A DNA stretch of 64,000 bases from Burkholderiales bacterium (GTDB taxonomy: Bacteria > Pseudomonadota > Gammaproteobacteria > Burkholderiales > Burkholderiaceae_E), in assembly GCA_026399835.1 (NCBI GenBank), contig JAPLQE010000057.1:62001-126000 (forward strand), in the 5' to 3' direction. Of this stretch, positions 37,475 through 51,300 are shown piece by piece; position 1 is the first letter of the stretch, and the number at the start of each line of letters is the position of its first letter. The translations under genes and the position numbers were made by a program. The notes under the pieces were generated by a model, which saw nothing but the letters and a program-made list of their open reading frames with translations, did no database searches and was not told the origin of the DNA.

Positions 37475-38782
37475 ATGTCAGATACCCCTGCAGAAGGCCG
37501 CGACGCGGCCCCCGCCCCCCTGTTGTCGTCGGCAGAGCGCCGCACCTTGCGCGCCCGGGCCCACGACATCGATCCGGTCGTCATGATCGGCGACGCCGGC
37601 CTGTCCGATGCGGTGCTCGCCGAGACCGACCGCGCGCTGATCGCCCACGGGCTGATCAAGGTCCGCGTGTTCGGCGACGACCGCGACGCCCGCCAGGCCA
37701 TGGCCGCCGAGCTCGAGCAGCAGCTCGGCGCCGCGCTCGTCCAGGCGATCGGCAAGCTGATCGTGCTCTGGCGTCCGCGCCCGGAGGATACCGGGGTCGA
37801 GGGCACGCCGGCCAAGCCGCGCGCAGCGCCGCGCCGCAAGATGCTCACGGTGCCCAAGAAACTGGCTGCCGAAGGCAAGAAGCCGACGCAGCGCCGGGCC
37901 CGGCCCGGCGTGCCGCGCGAGCCCGAGCCGGTCGCCGCGCCGCGCCGACGCACCGGCCCGCCGGCCCACCGCGCCGGCCCCGGCATGCGCACGGGCACGG
38001 CCCGCGGCGCGCTCGATCCGTCGGTGGCCCGCGCGGTGTCCGGCGGCGCCTCGTCGGGCGTTCGCCCGGCGCGCGGCCCGGGCGCCCGAGACGGCGACTC
38101 GCCGCCGCGTCGCAGCGGATCGACGGGCGGTCGCGGTGCGCCGGCCGAGGGGCGCACGCCGCTGTCCGGCGTGCGCGGCCAGTCCTCGGCACGACCACCG
38201 GCCTCCGGCGCACGTCCCGGGACGGGCGCGCGCGGGCCGGGTGCAGGCGCGCGCGGTCCCGGTGATGGAGCTCGGGGGCCGGCGTCCGGTGCCAGGCCGG
38301 CGTCCGGCGCTCGGGGACCCGGCGCGGGCGCCCGCGGTCCGGGATCCGGCCCTCGCGGTCCGGGTGCTGGATTCGGCGGCCCCGCGACCGGCTCGCGCAC
38401 CACGGGCTCGGGCGGTCGGCCCCCGGCGGGCGGTGCACGCGGCCCGGCTTCGGATGCACGCGGCAGTGCTTCGGGTGCACGCGGCGGTGCTTCGGGTGCA
38501 CGCGGCGGTGCTTCGGGTGCACGCGGCGGTGCCGCGGGCGATCGCGGCGATGCGCCGCCGGCACGCGGCGCCCCGGCGCCCCGTGGCGGCGCGGGCTTCG
38601 GCGCCGGCACGGGCGCCCGCGGCGCGCCGCTCAGCGGCGCGGCACGGCGCACCTCAGCCAAGCCGTCCTCGGCCCGACCGCCCGGTCCGGCCCCGCGGGG
38701 CGGCGACCGGGGCGGCAGCACGCCGGCTACAGGTAGCGGACGTCCAGCACCTCGTACTCGCGGAGGCCGCCGGGGGCCCTGA
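37475..38782 (+). CDS. yhbY: YhbY/CRM-domain RNA-binding protein with a very long low-complexity tail
   Basis: Residues about 20-110 form a normal CRM (YhbY) domain ([50 protein letters not shown]), which associates with pre-50S ribosomes. The remaining about 325 residues are disordered: a Lys/Arg linker, then long Gly/Ala/Arg/Pro/Ser repeats ([12 protein letters not shown]). YhbY is usually near 100 residues; Burkholderiales often have an extension but this one is extreme. The tail overlaps the end of greA on the other strand by 56 bp. RGG-like composition suggests RNA binding. Confidence 0.8.
   Translation: MSDTPAEGRDAAPAPLLSSAERRTLRARAHDIDPVVMIGDAGLSDAVLAETDRALIAHGLIKVRVFGDDRDARQAMAAELEQQLGAALVQAIGKLIVLWRPRPEDTGVEGTPAKPRAAPRRKMLTVPKKLAAEGKKPTQRRARPGVPREPEPVAAPRRRTGPPAHRAGPGMRTGTARGALDPSVARAVSGGASSGVRPARGPGARDGDSPPRRSGSTGGRGAPAEGRTPLSGVRGQSSARPPASGARPGTGARGPGAGARGPGDGARGPASGARPASGARGPGAGARGPGSGPRGPGAGFGGPATGSRTTGSGGRPPAGGARGPASDARGSASGARGGASGARGGASGARGGAAGDRGDAPPARGAPAPRGGAGFGAGTGARGAPLSGAARRTSAKPSSARPPGPAPRGGDRGGSTPATGSGRPAPRTRGGRRGP
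38435..38539 (+). repeat. five 21-bp tandem repeats in the yhbY tail
   Basis: Five consecutive 21-bp units beginning GCACGCGGC; the middle ones are identical (GCACGCGGCGGTGCTTCGGG plus T) and the first and last diverge. They encode seven-residue ARGGASG-type units in frame. Confidence 0.95.
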
Positions 38783-39203
38783 CCTCGGCGACGTCGCCGG
38801 CGACCTTCCCGATCAGCGCGCGCGCGATCGGGCTGGACACCGAGATCTTGCTGTCCTTGATGTCGGCCTCGTCGTCGCCGACGATCTGGTAGGTCACAGT
38901 CGAGCCGGCCTCGAGGTCCTCGAGGTCGACGGTCGCGCCGAACACGATTCGGCCACCGGCGTCGAGCGTGCTCGGGTCGATGATCTGCGCGCCCGCGAGC
39001 TTGGACTCCACCTCGGCGATGCGGCCCTCGATGAAGCCCTGCTTCTCCTTGGCCGCGTCGTACTCGGCATTCTCGGAGAGGTCTCCCTGGGCACGCGCCT
39101 CGGCGATGGCCGCGATGACCGCGGGCCGCTCGACCGACTTCAGCCGCTGCAGTTCTTCCTTGAGCCGCTGCGCGCCTCGCACCGTCAACGGAATCGTGCC
39201 CAC
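38727..39203 (-). CDS. greA: transcription elongation factor GreA
   Basis: A 158-residue GreA: N-terminal coiled coil ([19 protein letters not shown], tip [16 protein letters not shown] with the acidic Asp/Glu) and a C-terminal FKBP-like domain ([26 protein letters not shown]). It rescues backtracked RNA polymerase by stimulating transcript cleavage. Downstream of carB on the same strand but separated by a terminator-like hairpin. Its 3' end overlaps the yhbY tail antisense. Confidence 0.97.
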   Translation of the reverse strand: MGTIPLTVRGAQRLKEELQRLKSVERPAVIAAIAEARAQGDLSENAEYDAAKEKQGFIEGRIAEVESKLAGAQIIDPSTLDAGGRIVFGATVDLEDLEAGSTVTYQIVGDDEADIKDSKISVSSPIARALIGKVAGDVAEVRAPGGLREYEVLDVRYL

Positions 39204-39215
39204 GTCCAGCTCCAG

Positions 39216-39250
39216 AAAAAAAGGCGCCCCGGACAGGATGACCGGGGCGT
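39216..39250 (-). terminator. Rho-independent terminator of carA-carB
   Basis: On the minus strand ACGCCCCGG...CCGGGGCGCC is followed by seven T residues. It lies between the carB stop (39334) and the greA start (39203), so it ends carAB transcription or limits read-through into greA. Confidence 0.85.
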
Positions 39251-39333
39251 GACAACCTCAATATAGCATCGGCGCACCGGCGCGCCGCCGCATCCCTGCG
39301 CCGGCCGGGGTCTCGCGACCCGGCCGGCCCGGC

Positions 39334-42561
<3,228 letters not shown>

Positions 42562-42562
42562 G

Positions 42563-43720
42563 TCAGGCACGCTCCATCAGGGCGATGAAGCGATCGAAGA
42601 GGTACCCGATGTCGTGCGGGCCGGGGCTCGCCTCCGGATGCCCCTGGAAACAGAAGGCCGGGCGGTCGGTGCGGGCGAGGCCCTGGATGGAGCCGTCGAA
42701 CAGCGACACGTGGGTGACCTCGAGGGTGGCGGGCAGCGTGTCGGGATCGACCGCGAAGCCGTGGTTCTGGCTGGTGATCAGCACCTGGCCGGTCTTCAGG
42801 TCCTTGACCGGATGGTTCGCGCCGTGATGGCCGAACTTCATCTTCAGGGTCTTCGCACCCGAGGCCAGGCCCATGATCTGGTGGCCGAGGCAGATGCCGA
42901 AGGTGGGCAGGCCGCGCTCGATCAGCGTGCGGGTCGCCTCGATCGCGTAGTCGCAGGGCTCGGGGTCGCCGGGGCCGTTGGACAGGAAGACGCCCTGCGG
43001 CTCGAGCCGCAGCACCTCGGCGGCCGAGGTCTGCGCCGGCACGACGGTGACCTCGCAGCCGCGGTCGGCGAGCATGCGCAGGATGTTGCGCTTGACGCCG
43101 AAGTCGTAGGCGACGACGCGGAAGCGCCGCGCGGCGGCGGCCGGCGCGTCGGCGGGGTGGCCGGTGCCGAGCGCCCACGAGCCCTCGCGCCAGGCATAGG
43201 GCTCGGTGACGCTGACGACCTTCGCGAGGTCCATGCCGGCGAGACCGGGAAACGCGCGGGCCGCGGCGATCGCGGCCTCGACGTCGAGCACCTCGCCGTA
43301 GGCGGTGCCGGCCACGAGACAGCCTGCCTGGGCGCCCTTCTCGCGCAGCAGGCGCGTGAGCTTGCGGGTGTCGATGCCGGCGATGCCGGGGACGCCTGCG
43401 CCGCCGAGGTAGCCGGACAGGGTGTCGGTGGCGCGGAAGTTGGACGCGCGCAGCGGCAGGTCCTTGATGACGAGCCCGGCGGCGTGGATGCCCGCGGACT
43501 CGGCGTCCTCGGGCGTGACGCCGTAGTTGCCGATGTGCGGGTAGGTCAGCGTGACGATCTGCCGGCAGTAGCTGGGATCGGTGAGGATCTCCTGGTAGCC
43601 GGTGAGTGCGGTGTTGAACACGACCTCACCGACGGTGCGGCCTGGCGCGCCGATCGAGTGGCCGCGAAAGACCGAACCATCGGCGAGCGCGAGGATGGCG
43701 GGCGGAAGTTGGGGCAGCAA
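42563..43720 (-). CDS. carA: carbamoyl-phosphate synthase small subunit
   Basis: A 385-residue glutaminase subunit: N-terminal CPSase_sm_chain domain ([36 protein letters not shown]) and class I amidotransferase domain with catalytic Cys in GICLGHQ and His-Glu in [10 protein letters not shown]. It delivers ammonia to CarB. The start is a rare TTG at 43720: AGGAG lies seven bases upstream and the next residues ([15 protein letters not shown]) match the family N-terminus; no ATG or GTG fits. First gene of carAB. Confidence 0.97.
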   Translation of the reverse strand: MLPQLPPAILALADGSVFRGHSIGAPGRTVGEVVFNTALTGYQEILTDPSYCRQIVTLTYPHIGNYGVTPEDAESAGIHAAGLVIKDLPLRASNFRATDTLSGYLGGAGVPGIAGIDTRKLTRLLREKGAQAGCLVAGTAYGEVLDVEAAIAAARAFPGLAGMDLAKVVSVTEPYAWREGSWALGTGHPADAPAAAARRFRVVAYDFGVKRNILRMLADRGCEVTVVPAQTSAAEVLRLEPQGVFLSNGPGDPEPCDYAIEATRTLIERGLPTFGICLGHQIMGLASGAKTLKMKFGHHGANHPVKDLKTGQVLITSQNHGFAVDPDTLPATLEVTHVSLFDGSIQGLARTDRPAFCFQGHPEASPGPHDIGYLFDRFIALMERA

Positions 43721-43880
43721 GGACAGCTCCTGGGTCTGGAAGCCCGCCCCGTGTTGCCGGAAGGTGCCGGAGCCGCGCGCCAGGCGATGCCGTGCACGGG
43801 CACGGATCGTCCGGGGGTGGCTCGCAGTGCGGCGGATCGGCTAAGCGCTAGGCTCGCGATGGAGGCGGGTAAACCTTTGA

Positions 43881-43889
43881 ATTCTACCA
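43881..43889 (-). promoter_or_regulatory. putative extended -10 promoter of carAB
   Basis: On the minus strand TGGTAGAAT (TG-n-TAGAAT) lies about 160 bp upstream of the TTG start of carA, in the gap after the DUF4230 gene. The -35 is poor. A leader of this length leaves room for regulation, but no arginine-repressor or attenuator motif is evident. Confidence 0.35.
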
Positions 43890-43927
43890 CGCCAGGGCAT
43901 GGCCGACCGCGACGCTTCGCGTCGGGA

Positions 43928-44779
43928 TCAGTGGTTGCGCGGCGGCTGGGGTGGGGGTGGGGGTGGGGCCACGACCCGGGGGTCGGGCGGCGCGAAGGCC
44001 GTGTCGTCGCCCCAGGGGTCGGGTGCGGCGGTCGGCGGCAGCGGTGCGCGCGGCATGTCGGCGAAGGGCGTGCCGACATCGGTCGAGAGCTCCTGCTTCG
44101 GCGCGAATCGCACCTCGATCTCGGGATAGCCGAGCGGACGCACCAGCATCGCGAGGGTCGTGTAGGCCGAGCGCTCGACCTGCGCGCGGTAGCGCTCGGC
44201 GAGCCCGTGCGCCTGCGCCATCGCATGCGCCCGCGCCGCGCCGATCAGCTGGTTCTTGTCGTCCTCGGAGAAGCGTCCGTCGAAGAAGCCCTGTAGCAGA
44301 TCGGGCAGCAGCCAGGGCAGCAGCCGCGAGCGCTGCTCGTCGTAGAAGGCGAGGTCCTTGATCGACACCTCGACCCGGCATGGCGGCAGGTCGATCATCG
44401 CCTTGGGGGGCGGCTGCGGCGTGCCGGCACGCGGGCCGACGTCGGCGGCCGGCCGGACCGCGTCGACGCGGAAGCGCTCGCTGCGCAGGTCGTAGCGGAA
44501 GTCCATCTCGAACTCGAAGACCATCGCGAGCTTCTTCTTGGTGAAGGCCCACGACAGGTACTTGCGGCCGAAGTCTCCGAAGGTGTGGTCGCTGTGGGTG
44601 ATCAGGTCCTTGCTGACCGCCTTGAAGACCGACAGCTCGCCGATCGCCCGCAGTTCGTCGATCGAGCTGCGCACGACGATCTCGCGCGGCTCGGCGCGGC
44701 GCCGGGCGCGCCACGCCCAGCCCCCGCCGAAACCGAGCACGAGGAAGAGCACCAGGCCGATGAGGGTCGCCAGATCCAT
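43928..44779 (-). CDS. DUF4230 domain-containing membrane-anchored protein
   Basis: A 283-residue protein: one N-terminal membrane helix (LIGLVLFLVLGFGGGWAW), a Lys/Arg-rich stop-transfer, then a DUF4230 domain (EIVVRSSIDELRAIGELSVF, KKLAMVFEFEMDFRYDL, VEVSIKDLAFYDEQRS). The C-terminal 55 residues are Pro-rich and probably disordered. The domain is probably outside the inner membrane. Function unknown. Upstream of carA on the same strand with 207 bp between. Confidence 0.85.
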   Translation of the reverse strand: MDLATLIGLVLFLVLGFGGGWAWRARRRAEPREIVVRSSIDELRAIGELSVFKAVSKDLITHSDHTFGDFGRKYLSWAFTKKKLAMVFEFEMDFRYDLRSERFRVDAVRPAADVGPRAGTPQPPPKAMIDLPPCRVEVSIKDLAFYDEQRSRLLPWLLPDLLQGFFDGRFSEDDKNQLIGAARAHAMAQAHGLAERYRAQVERSAYTTLAMLVRPLGYPEIEVRFAPKQELSTDVGTPFADMPRAPLPPTAAPDPWGDDTAFAPPDPRVVAPPPPPPQPPRNH

Positions 44780-44838
44780 CGGACGAGTGTAGCGGATGCG
44801 CCGAGCGCCTCGCCCGACCCGGCCGGATTCAGGCGCCC

Positions 44839-45219
44839 TCAGGCGCCCAGCAGGAAGATCCAGGCGTTGAGCGCGAGCGCGGCGATCCAGACCAGCGAGC
44901 GGGCGCTCGCGTGGTCACCGACGTACAGCCAGAGGTAGACGACGCGCAGCGCGAGCCACACGGCCGCGAGCGCATCGAGCCGGCCCTGGGCCGCGCCGAG
45001 CTGGTGGGCGACGATCACCGCGGCGGCGAAGAAGGGCAGCGCCTCGAAGGTGTTGTTCATGGCCGCGACGGCGCGCCGGCGCCGGCCGTCGAGCTTGAGC
45101 TCCCAGGCGCGCGGATCCGAGTTGTCGTAGTCGCGGCGCCCGGCCTTGGCGATGCCGGCGGCCACGAAGGGCAGGAAGAATGCGACGAACAGGAACCAGT
45201 AGGCGAGCGTGAGCTTCAT
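44839..45219 (-). CDS. MAPEG family membrane protein
   Basis: A 126-residue inner-membrane protein with four hydrophobic helices and the MAPEG pattern: DPRAWELKLDGRRRRAVAAMNNTFEALPFF between TM1 and TM2 and LRVVYLWLYVGD later. Relatives include microsomal glutathione transferases and eicosanoid enzymes; bacterial members of this subgroup have no assigned substrate. It sits between recR and the DUF4230 gene on the same strand. Confidence 0.88.
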   Translation of the reverse strand: MKLTLAYWFLFVAFFLPFVAAGIAKAGRRDYDNSDPRAWELKLDGRRRRAVAAMNNTFEALPFFAAAVIVAHQLGAAQGRLDALAAVWLALRVVYLWLYVGDHASARSLVWIAALALNAWIFLLGA

Positions 45220-45253
45220 CGCGGGTCAGGGCCTCGGACGGAGTGGATCGGGG

Positions 45254-45856
45254 TCAGTCGACGCTGCGGCGGTCGCGCAGCGCCTGGGCGACGGTGGCGG
45301 CGTCGACGTACTCGAGTTCGCCGCCCATCGGTACGCCGCGGGCCAGCCGCGAGACCGCCAGGCCGCGCGCTCGCAGCATCTCGCCGATGTAGTGGGCGGT
45401 GGCCTCGCCTTCCTGCGTGAAGTTGGTGGCGAGGATGACCTCGCGCACCACGCCGTCGGTGGCGCGCGCCAGCAGGCGATCGAAGTGGATCTCGTTCGGG
45501 CCCACACCGTCGAGCGGCGAGAGGCGGCCCATCAGCACGAAGTACAGCCCGTCGAACGCGAGGGTCTGCTCCATCGTCACCTGATCGGCCGGCGTCTCCA
45601 CCACGCAGAGCTTGGTCGCATCGCGGCGGATCGACACGCAGGTCTCGCAGACCTCGAGCTCGGTGAAGGTGTTGCAGCGCTCGCAGTGCCGGATGCGCGC
45701 GGTCGCGTCCATCAGCGCGCCGGCGATCGCCTCGGCTGCTTCCCGGTCGTTCTGCAGCAGGTGATATGCATACCGCTGCGCCGAACGCGGCCCGACCCCG
45801 GGCAGCCGCTTGAGCGCGGCCACCAGCGCGTCGAGCGCAGCGGGCGGTCGCAGCAT
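45254..45856 (-). CDS. recR: recombination mediator protein RecR
   Basis: A 200-residue RecFOR-pathway protein: helix-hairpin-helix ([15 protein letters not shown]), the four-Cys zinc finger CERCN...CETC, and a Toprim domain ([16 protein letters not shown]). It loads RecA at gaps. It starts 8 bp after ybaB, completing the dnaX-ybaB-recR operon. Confidence 0.98.
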   Translation of the reverse strand: MLRPPAALDALVAALKRLPGVGPRSAQRYAYHLLQNDREAAEAIAGALMDATARIRHCERCNTFTELEVCETCVSIRRDATKLCVVETPADQVTMEQTLAFDGLYFVLMGRLSPLDGVGPNEIHFDRLLARATDGVVREVILATNFTQEGEATAHYIGEMLRARGLAVSRLARGVPMGGELEYVDAATVAQALRDRRSVD

Positions 45857-45864
45857 CGCGGCGC

Positions 45865-46194
45865 TCAGAACGGCATCTTGAAGCCGGGGGGCAGCGGCAA
45901 CCCGGCGGTGACCGAGCCCATGCGCTCGGAGGCGGTCTGCTCGGCGCGACGCAGCGCGTCGTTCATCGCGGCGACGACCAGGTCCTCGAGCATCTCCTTG
46001 TCGCCGTCGGCGAGGACGCTCGGGTCGATGGTGACGCGCTTGACGTCGTTGCGGCAGGTGATGACGACCTTGACCAGGCCGGCGCCCGACTGACCCTCGA
46101 CCTCGACCCCGGCGAGGGCCTCCTGGGCCTTCTTCAGGTTGTCCTGCATCTGCTGGGCCTGCTTCATCAGGCCGGCGAGCTGGTTCTTCATCAT
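45865..46194 (-). CDS. ybaB: YbaB/EbfC family nucleoid-associated protein
   Basis: A 109-residue DNA-binding protein ([40 protein letters not shown] at the end), normal size. It binds DNA as a dimer and is conserved between dnaX and recR. ATG 46194 overlaps the dnaX stop (ATGA); a second Met directly follows. Confidence 0.97.
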   Translation of the reverse strand: MMKNQLAGLMKQAQQMQDNLKKAQEALAGVEVEGQSGAGLVKVVITCRNDVKRVTIDPSVLADGDKEMLEDLVVAAMNDALRRAEQTASERMGSVTAGLPLPPGFKMPF

Positions 46195-48179
46195 CGCGTC
46201 TCTCCGGTGGGGCCGATCGGCTGGATCGAGTCGGGCACGATCGTACCTTCGAAGCCGGTCAGCAGGGTCTGGACGAAGGCATCGCCCTCGATGTGGGCCT
46301 GGGCCTGCGCGAGCGCCTCGGCCTGCTCGCGGGAGCGGACCTGGGCCACAGTGGTGCCGCGCACCTGGCCGATCTCGACCGACAGGCGGACCGGGCGGCC
46401 GAAGTGCTTGAGCAGGACCTCGCGAACCTTGGCCAGCAGGCCGGCCTCGGCGAGCGTCTTGACCGGCACGCGCAGCGTGAAGCCCTCGGGATCGTGCCCG
46501 AGGAGCTCGCTCTGCTGCATGAACTGACCGACCAGGCCGGCACGCGGCATCCGGGCGACGACCGCCGCGGCGAGCGCCGGCCAGTCGCCGTCGAAGTCCA
46601 GCGGCACGGCTGCGGGCGCGGTGTTCGGGGCGGCGCTCGGGGCGGTGTTCGGGGCGGCGCTCGGGGCGGTGTTCGGGGCGGTGTTCGGGGCGGCGCTCGG
46701 GGCGGCGCTCGGCGTGGCGTTCGGGGCAGGCTCGGGGCGGACGGGTTCGGGGCGGCGCGCTTCGATGCGAGGCGCATTCGACTGCGGGGCGTCGCTGCGC
46801 TGGGCCTCGGGGCGCGGGGCCTCGGTTCGCGGCGCGTCCGCACGAGGGGCCGCCGGTATCGCCGAGGCGGTGGCCGGACGGGTCACGGCGAGCGGCGCGG
46901 ACGGCGGGCGAAGCTCGGGGCGGGCGCCGCCTGCCGGGCGGGCACCCGCGGCGGCCAGCGCGGCCGCACGCGCCTGCGCGACCGCGGTCCCACCGCTCGC
47001 GCCGCCGACGGGGCGAGCGCCCGCGGACGGCGCCGCCGGCGCGGCGGACGGCATCGGCACCGCCGCCCGGGGCTGCGGCGCAGGCAGCCGCGGCGCCATG
47101 GTGTCCGGACGGAACGCGAGCAGGCGCAGCAGCGTCATCGAGAACCCGGCATGCGCATCGGGTGCCAGCGGCAGGTCGCGCGCGCCGTGGATCGCGATCT
47201 GGTACCAGACCTGCAGGTCCTCCGCGGCGAGCCGCGGCGCCCAGCGCTGCGGTGCGTCGTCGCCGGTGCCGTCGTCGGCGATGACACCGACCTGGGCCAG
47301 CGCGATCCGCTGCAGCAGGGACGCGAGATCCAGCAGCGTGCGCTCGAAGGGCGCGTTGCCCGCGAGCATGTCGTCGGCGGCGCCCACCAGCGCCCGGCCG
47401 TCGCCGGCGACCAGCGCCTCGAGGATCCGCTCGAGGTCGCGCCGGTCGACGACGCCGAGCATCTCGCGCACCGCCGCGTCCTCGACGTGGCCGCCGCCAT
47501 AGGCGATCGCCTGATCGAGCAGCGACAGCGCATCGCGCATGCTGCCCGCGGCCGCCCGGCCGATCTGCGCGAGCGCCGCCGGCTCGAAGGCCACGGCCTC
47601 GGCCTCGAGCACCGTGGCGAGATGACGCGAGACCAGCTGCGGCGGCAGGTTCTTGAGGTTGAACTGCAGGCAGCGCGACAGCACCGTCACCGGCACCTTC
47701 TTGGGGTCGGTGGTCGCCAGGATGAAGACCACGTGAGGCGGCGGCTCCTCGAGCGTCTTGAGCATCGCGTTGAACGCGTGCCCCGTCAGCATGTGGACCT
47801 CGTCGATCATGTAGACCTTGTAGCGGCCCGACACCGGCGCGTAGACCACCTGCTCCAGGACCTGCGCCATCTCGTCGACGGTGCGGTTGGAGGCGGCGTC
47901 CATCTCGACATAGTCCGGAAAACGGCCCTGCTCGATGCCGAGGCAGGCGCTGCACAGGCCGCAGGGGGTGGAGGTCACCCCGGTCTCGCAGTTCAGCGCT
48001 CGCGACAGGATGCGCGAGACGGTGGTCTTGCCGACGCCCCGCGTGCCGGTGAACAGGTACGCATGGTGCAGGCGGTCGGTGTCGAGCGCGTGGGTCAGCG
48101 CCCGCACGACGTGCTCCTGCCCGACCAGCGAGCCGAAGTCTCGCGGACGCCACTTTCGTGCCAGGACCTGGTGCGACAT
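46191..48179 (-). CDS. dnaX: DNA polymerase III subunits gamma/tau
   Basis: A 662-residue clamp-loader ATPase. Residues 1-370: RFC-like AAA+ domain ([18 protein letters not shown], Walker [10 protein letters not shown], the four-Cys zinc module CETG...CGLCSAC, Walker B MIDEVHML, sensor PVTVLSRC). Residues about 370-530: Ala/Pro-rich linker with tandem repeats. Residues about 535-662: the tau C-terminal domain that binds polymerase alpha. I see no clear slippery heptamer for a gamma form. It follows the SRP RNA gene and overlaps ybaB. Confidence 0.97.
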   Translation of the reverse strand: MSHQVLARKWRPRDFGSLVGQEHVVRALTHALDTDRLHHAYLFTGTRGVGKTTVSRILSRALNCETGVTSTPCGLCSACLGIEQGRFPDYVEMDAASNRTVDEMAQVLEQVVYAPVSGRYKVYMIDEVHMLTGHAFNAMLKTLEEPPPHVVFILATTDPKKVPVTVLSRCLQFNLKNLPPQLVSRHLATVLEAEAVAFEPAALAQIGRAAAGSMRDALSLLDQAIAYGGGHVEDAAVREMLGVVDRRDLERILEALVAGDGRALVGAADDMLAGNAPFERTLLDLASLLQRIALAQVGVIADDGTGDDAPQRWAPRLAAEDLQVWYQIAIHGARDLPLAPDAHAGFSMTLLRLLAFRPDTMAPRLPAPQPRAAVPMPSAAPAAPSAGARPVGGASGGTAVAQARAAALAAAGARPAGGARPELRPPSAPLAVTRPATASAIPAAPRADAPRTEAPRPEAQRSDAPQSNAPRIEARRPEPVRPEPAPNATPSAAPSAAPNTAPNTAPSAAPNTAPSAAPNTAPAAVPLDFDGDWPALAAAVVARMPRAGLVGQFMQQSELLGHDPEGFTLRVPVKTLAEAGLLAKVREVLLKHFGRPVRLSVEIGQVRGTTVAQVRSREQAEALAQAQAHIEGDAFVQTLLTGFEGTIVPDSIQPIGPTGETR
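46621..46728 (-). repeat. nine 12-bp tandem repeats in the dnaX linker
   Basis: Nine head-to-tail 12-bp units of two alternating types (plus strand GTGTTCGGGGCG and GCGCTCGGGGCG; last two diverged) encoding APNT/APSA-type units. The frame is kept. Such a tract is prone to copy-number change. Confidence 0.95.
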
Positions 48180-48217
48180 CGGGCGGGGCGCGGGGACCGG
48201 GAGGAGCGGTAAGAGGT

Positions 48218-48315
48218 GGACGAGCCTGACCCTCGGCACTTCCGGGGAGCGGCCTTGGCTGCTTCCTTCCGGACCTGACCAGGTGGACCACGCCGGAATG
48301 CGAGGAGGCCCGTCC
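48218..48315 (-). ncRNA. ffs: signal recognition particle 4.5S RNA (small bacterial type)
   Basis: The minus strand contains the SRP core CAGGTCAGGTCCGGAAGGA followed by AGCAGCCAAGGC, the apical loop and Ffh-binding region. The two ends pair: GGACGGGCCT at the 5' end with AGGCTCGTCC at the 3' end, defining about 98 bases. It lies between addA and dnaX, the common Burkholderiales place for ffs. Confidence 0.95.
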
Positions 48316-48327
48316 AACCCGATTGTA

Positions 48328-51300
48328 TCAGTCGCCCGGCATCGGCCCGCGATCGGGGCCGCCGAGGTCGACGTCGAACGCCACCTGCCCCGCGGCCGCA
48401 TCGACCAGAACCGTCCGCAGGCACCGCACCGGGCCGAGCGGCGGGGGCTCCAGGGCCTCGACCAGCGCCCGATAGCCGGCCAGCTGGACGACATACTCGG
48501 GCCGGCGTGCGGCGTCCACGGACCACTTGTAGTCGATGATCCAGACCTCGTCGCCCACCCGCGCGATCCGGTCGATGCGGCGCACCTCGCCGCCGGCGTC
48601 GATGATCTCGAACTCGCAGGCAGCCGGCGCGGCCCGCTCGAAGGCAGGCGCCAGCGGCACGAGCGCCATCACGCCGCGGGCACGCGCGAGCGCCGCCCGG
48701 CGCTGCCTGTCGTCGATCTCGAAGGCGTGCAGCGCGGCGAGGACGGTGTCCTCGTCGGCGCCCGCCGGCAGCAGCTCGAGCGCACGGTGCAGCGCATGAC
48801 CGAGCTCGGTGGCCAGCAGGCCCGCGGGCCGCCCGTCACGGTCGCGTTCGGCGCCGCCCTCACCCGGATCGCGGCGCGTGCCGACGTCGAGCCGCGACAG
48901 CTGCAGCAGGTGCATCGGGAACGGGGCATCGGCCGCGGCGGCGGCCTGCGCACGTACCCGGGCACGCCCGGCCCAGCCCGGCGGCTCGTCGACACCCTCG
49001 AGGAAGGTGTACCACGAGGCCTTGGGCGACTGGCGGTTGCGCGTGCCCGAGACGATCACGCCGAGCCGCGCGCGGGTGAGCGCGACATACAGCAGGTTGC
49101 GGTCCTCGCGCTCGCGCAGCACCTCCTCGCGCTCGAAGCTGTCGCGGCGTGCGCGGCCGGCGAGCGCGGCGCCCAGCACGAACGAGACCTGCGACGGACG
49201 CGGCAGCTCCGGCGACCAGTCGACATGCAGCCGCTGGCCATCGGGCTGGCCGCGACCGTGCGCATCGGCGAGCACCACCAGGTCGGCCTCGAGACCCTTC
49301 GAGCCGTGGATCGTCATCATCCGGATGGCGTCGACCGCATCGGCACGGCCCTCGCTCGGGCCCTCGCGGTCCTCGAGCGTGTCGAATCCGCGCAGCCTGC
49401 GCAGGAAGCGCGCCAGGCTCGGATAGCGGCCGGCGTCGACGTCGAGCGCCAGGCCCAGCATCGCGCACAGGTTGGCGTGCGCGACGTCGCGCTGCGCCGG
49501 CTCGACGGCCGCCGGATAGCGGGCGAACGCGTCGACCTGGGACAGCACGGCATCGAGGAAGTCGTGGACCGGCGCCCGCGCGGCGGCGTCGATCCAGCCG
49601 GAGACGAGGGCGACCACCGCGGCCGCGTCGAACGGAGGCGGGTCGGCGGGGTCCGACTCGGCGGCGAGGCGGCGCAGGCGCGGCCACCACCTGCGCGGCA
49701 TCGGTGCCTCGGAATCCTCGCTGTCCGCGGGATCTCCGGTGTCCGCGGGATCGCCGGCGTCCCCGGGGTCGCCGGCGTCCCCGGGGTAGCCGGCGTCTTC
49801 GGGATCGCCGGCGTCTCCGGGGTCGCCGGCGCTTTCCGGTGCTCCGACGCCCTCGGGGTCGCCAGACAGGCCCACGCTCCCGACGGCCGGAGCCCCAGGC
49901 CGGGCCGGCGCCGCCACCTGCGGGCCACGCGCCGCGATCCAGGCGATCGATGCGGCATCGAGCCCCACCAGCGGCGAGGCGAGCACCTGTGCGAGCGCGA
50001 GGTCGTCGGACGGACGCCGCACGAAGCCGAGCAGCGCACGCAGGTCGTCGCCCTCGAGCGTGCGCAGCAGACCACCGGCACGGTCCGACTGCACCGGCAG
50101 GCCGCGTTCGCGCAGCGCGCGCTCGTACGCCTCGAACCCGCTGCGGCTGCGCGCGAGCACGTAGACCTCGCGCCAGCTCAGGCTGCGGCCCTGGGCGGCG
50201 AGCGCATCGCGCGCGAGCAGGATCGCATCGGCGATCGCCTCGCCTTCGCGATGCCGCAGCGAGGCCTCGTCGTCACGGGGCGACGTCAGCCAGTCGAAGG
50301 GCTCGGCACCGGCGCCGGCGACCGCGTCCGCCTCGATCAGCGGCAGCCGCCAGGCGAAGCCGGGCGGACCGGCCGCGGCCGTGGCCTGCTCGCGGTAGTG
50401 CGCCATCCACGGGGGCAGGCAGCGGTTGAGCACGTCCACGATCGCACGCGCGTTGCGTCGCGTCGTGTCGGTGCCCGCCTCGCGCGCGCGGAAGCCTTCG
50501 CGCAGCAGCGCCTTGGCGGCGTCGAACACCCGCGCCTCGGCGCGCCGGAAGCGGTAGATCGACTGCTTGGGATCGCCGACGACGAAGACCGACGGACGCT
50601 CGCCGGCGCCCGCATAGGACTGCAGCCAGTCGGCGATCACGCGCCACTGCAGGCTGCTGGTGTCCTGGAACTCGTCGAACAGCAGGTGCCGGTACCGGCG
50701 GTCCATCCGGCACTGGACATACGCCGCGGTGCCCGGGTCGCGCAGCATGCGCCAGGCGATCGACTCGAGGTCGGCGAAGTCGATCACGCCCTGCGCCCGC
50801 TTCGTCCGGCGGAACGCCTCGAGCAGCCCGACGCCGCAACGCATCGCGGCGGCGTTCAGACCGACCGCGCGCCACTCGTCGAGCAGCGCGCGCGCATTCG
50901 CGATGCGCCCGCACAGCGCCTGCCAGCGCGCGATCAGGGGTGCCGCGCCGCCGGCCGCCGCGAGCGCGGCGTCGAGCGCCTTGCTCGGGCGCCAGGCCCG
51001 CGGCTCGCCCCGGGCGGTGAGCACGGTCGCGTGCAGCGCGTCCAGCCAGCCGTTCGCGGCGGCGTCGTCCGCGCAGTCCCGATCGGCGAGCTCATCGAGC
51101 GCGAGCGCGAGCGTGCGCGTGGCATCCGAGCCGCACTCGAGCACCAGGGCGATCGCGCGCAGCTCGCCGCGCAGGCCGGCCTCGGCAGCGATCGCGCGCA
51201 GCAGCGCAGCCTCGTCATCGGGCACAGCCTCGTCGTCGGGCGCAGGTTCGTCGTCGGGCGCGGCCTGGTCGTCGGAGGCCGGCTCATCCTCGCGCGCGGG

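Noticed and set aside
46621-46728. Repeat array considered as CRISPR-like
   Set aside because: Units are 12 bp with no spacers and encode part of DnaX.
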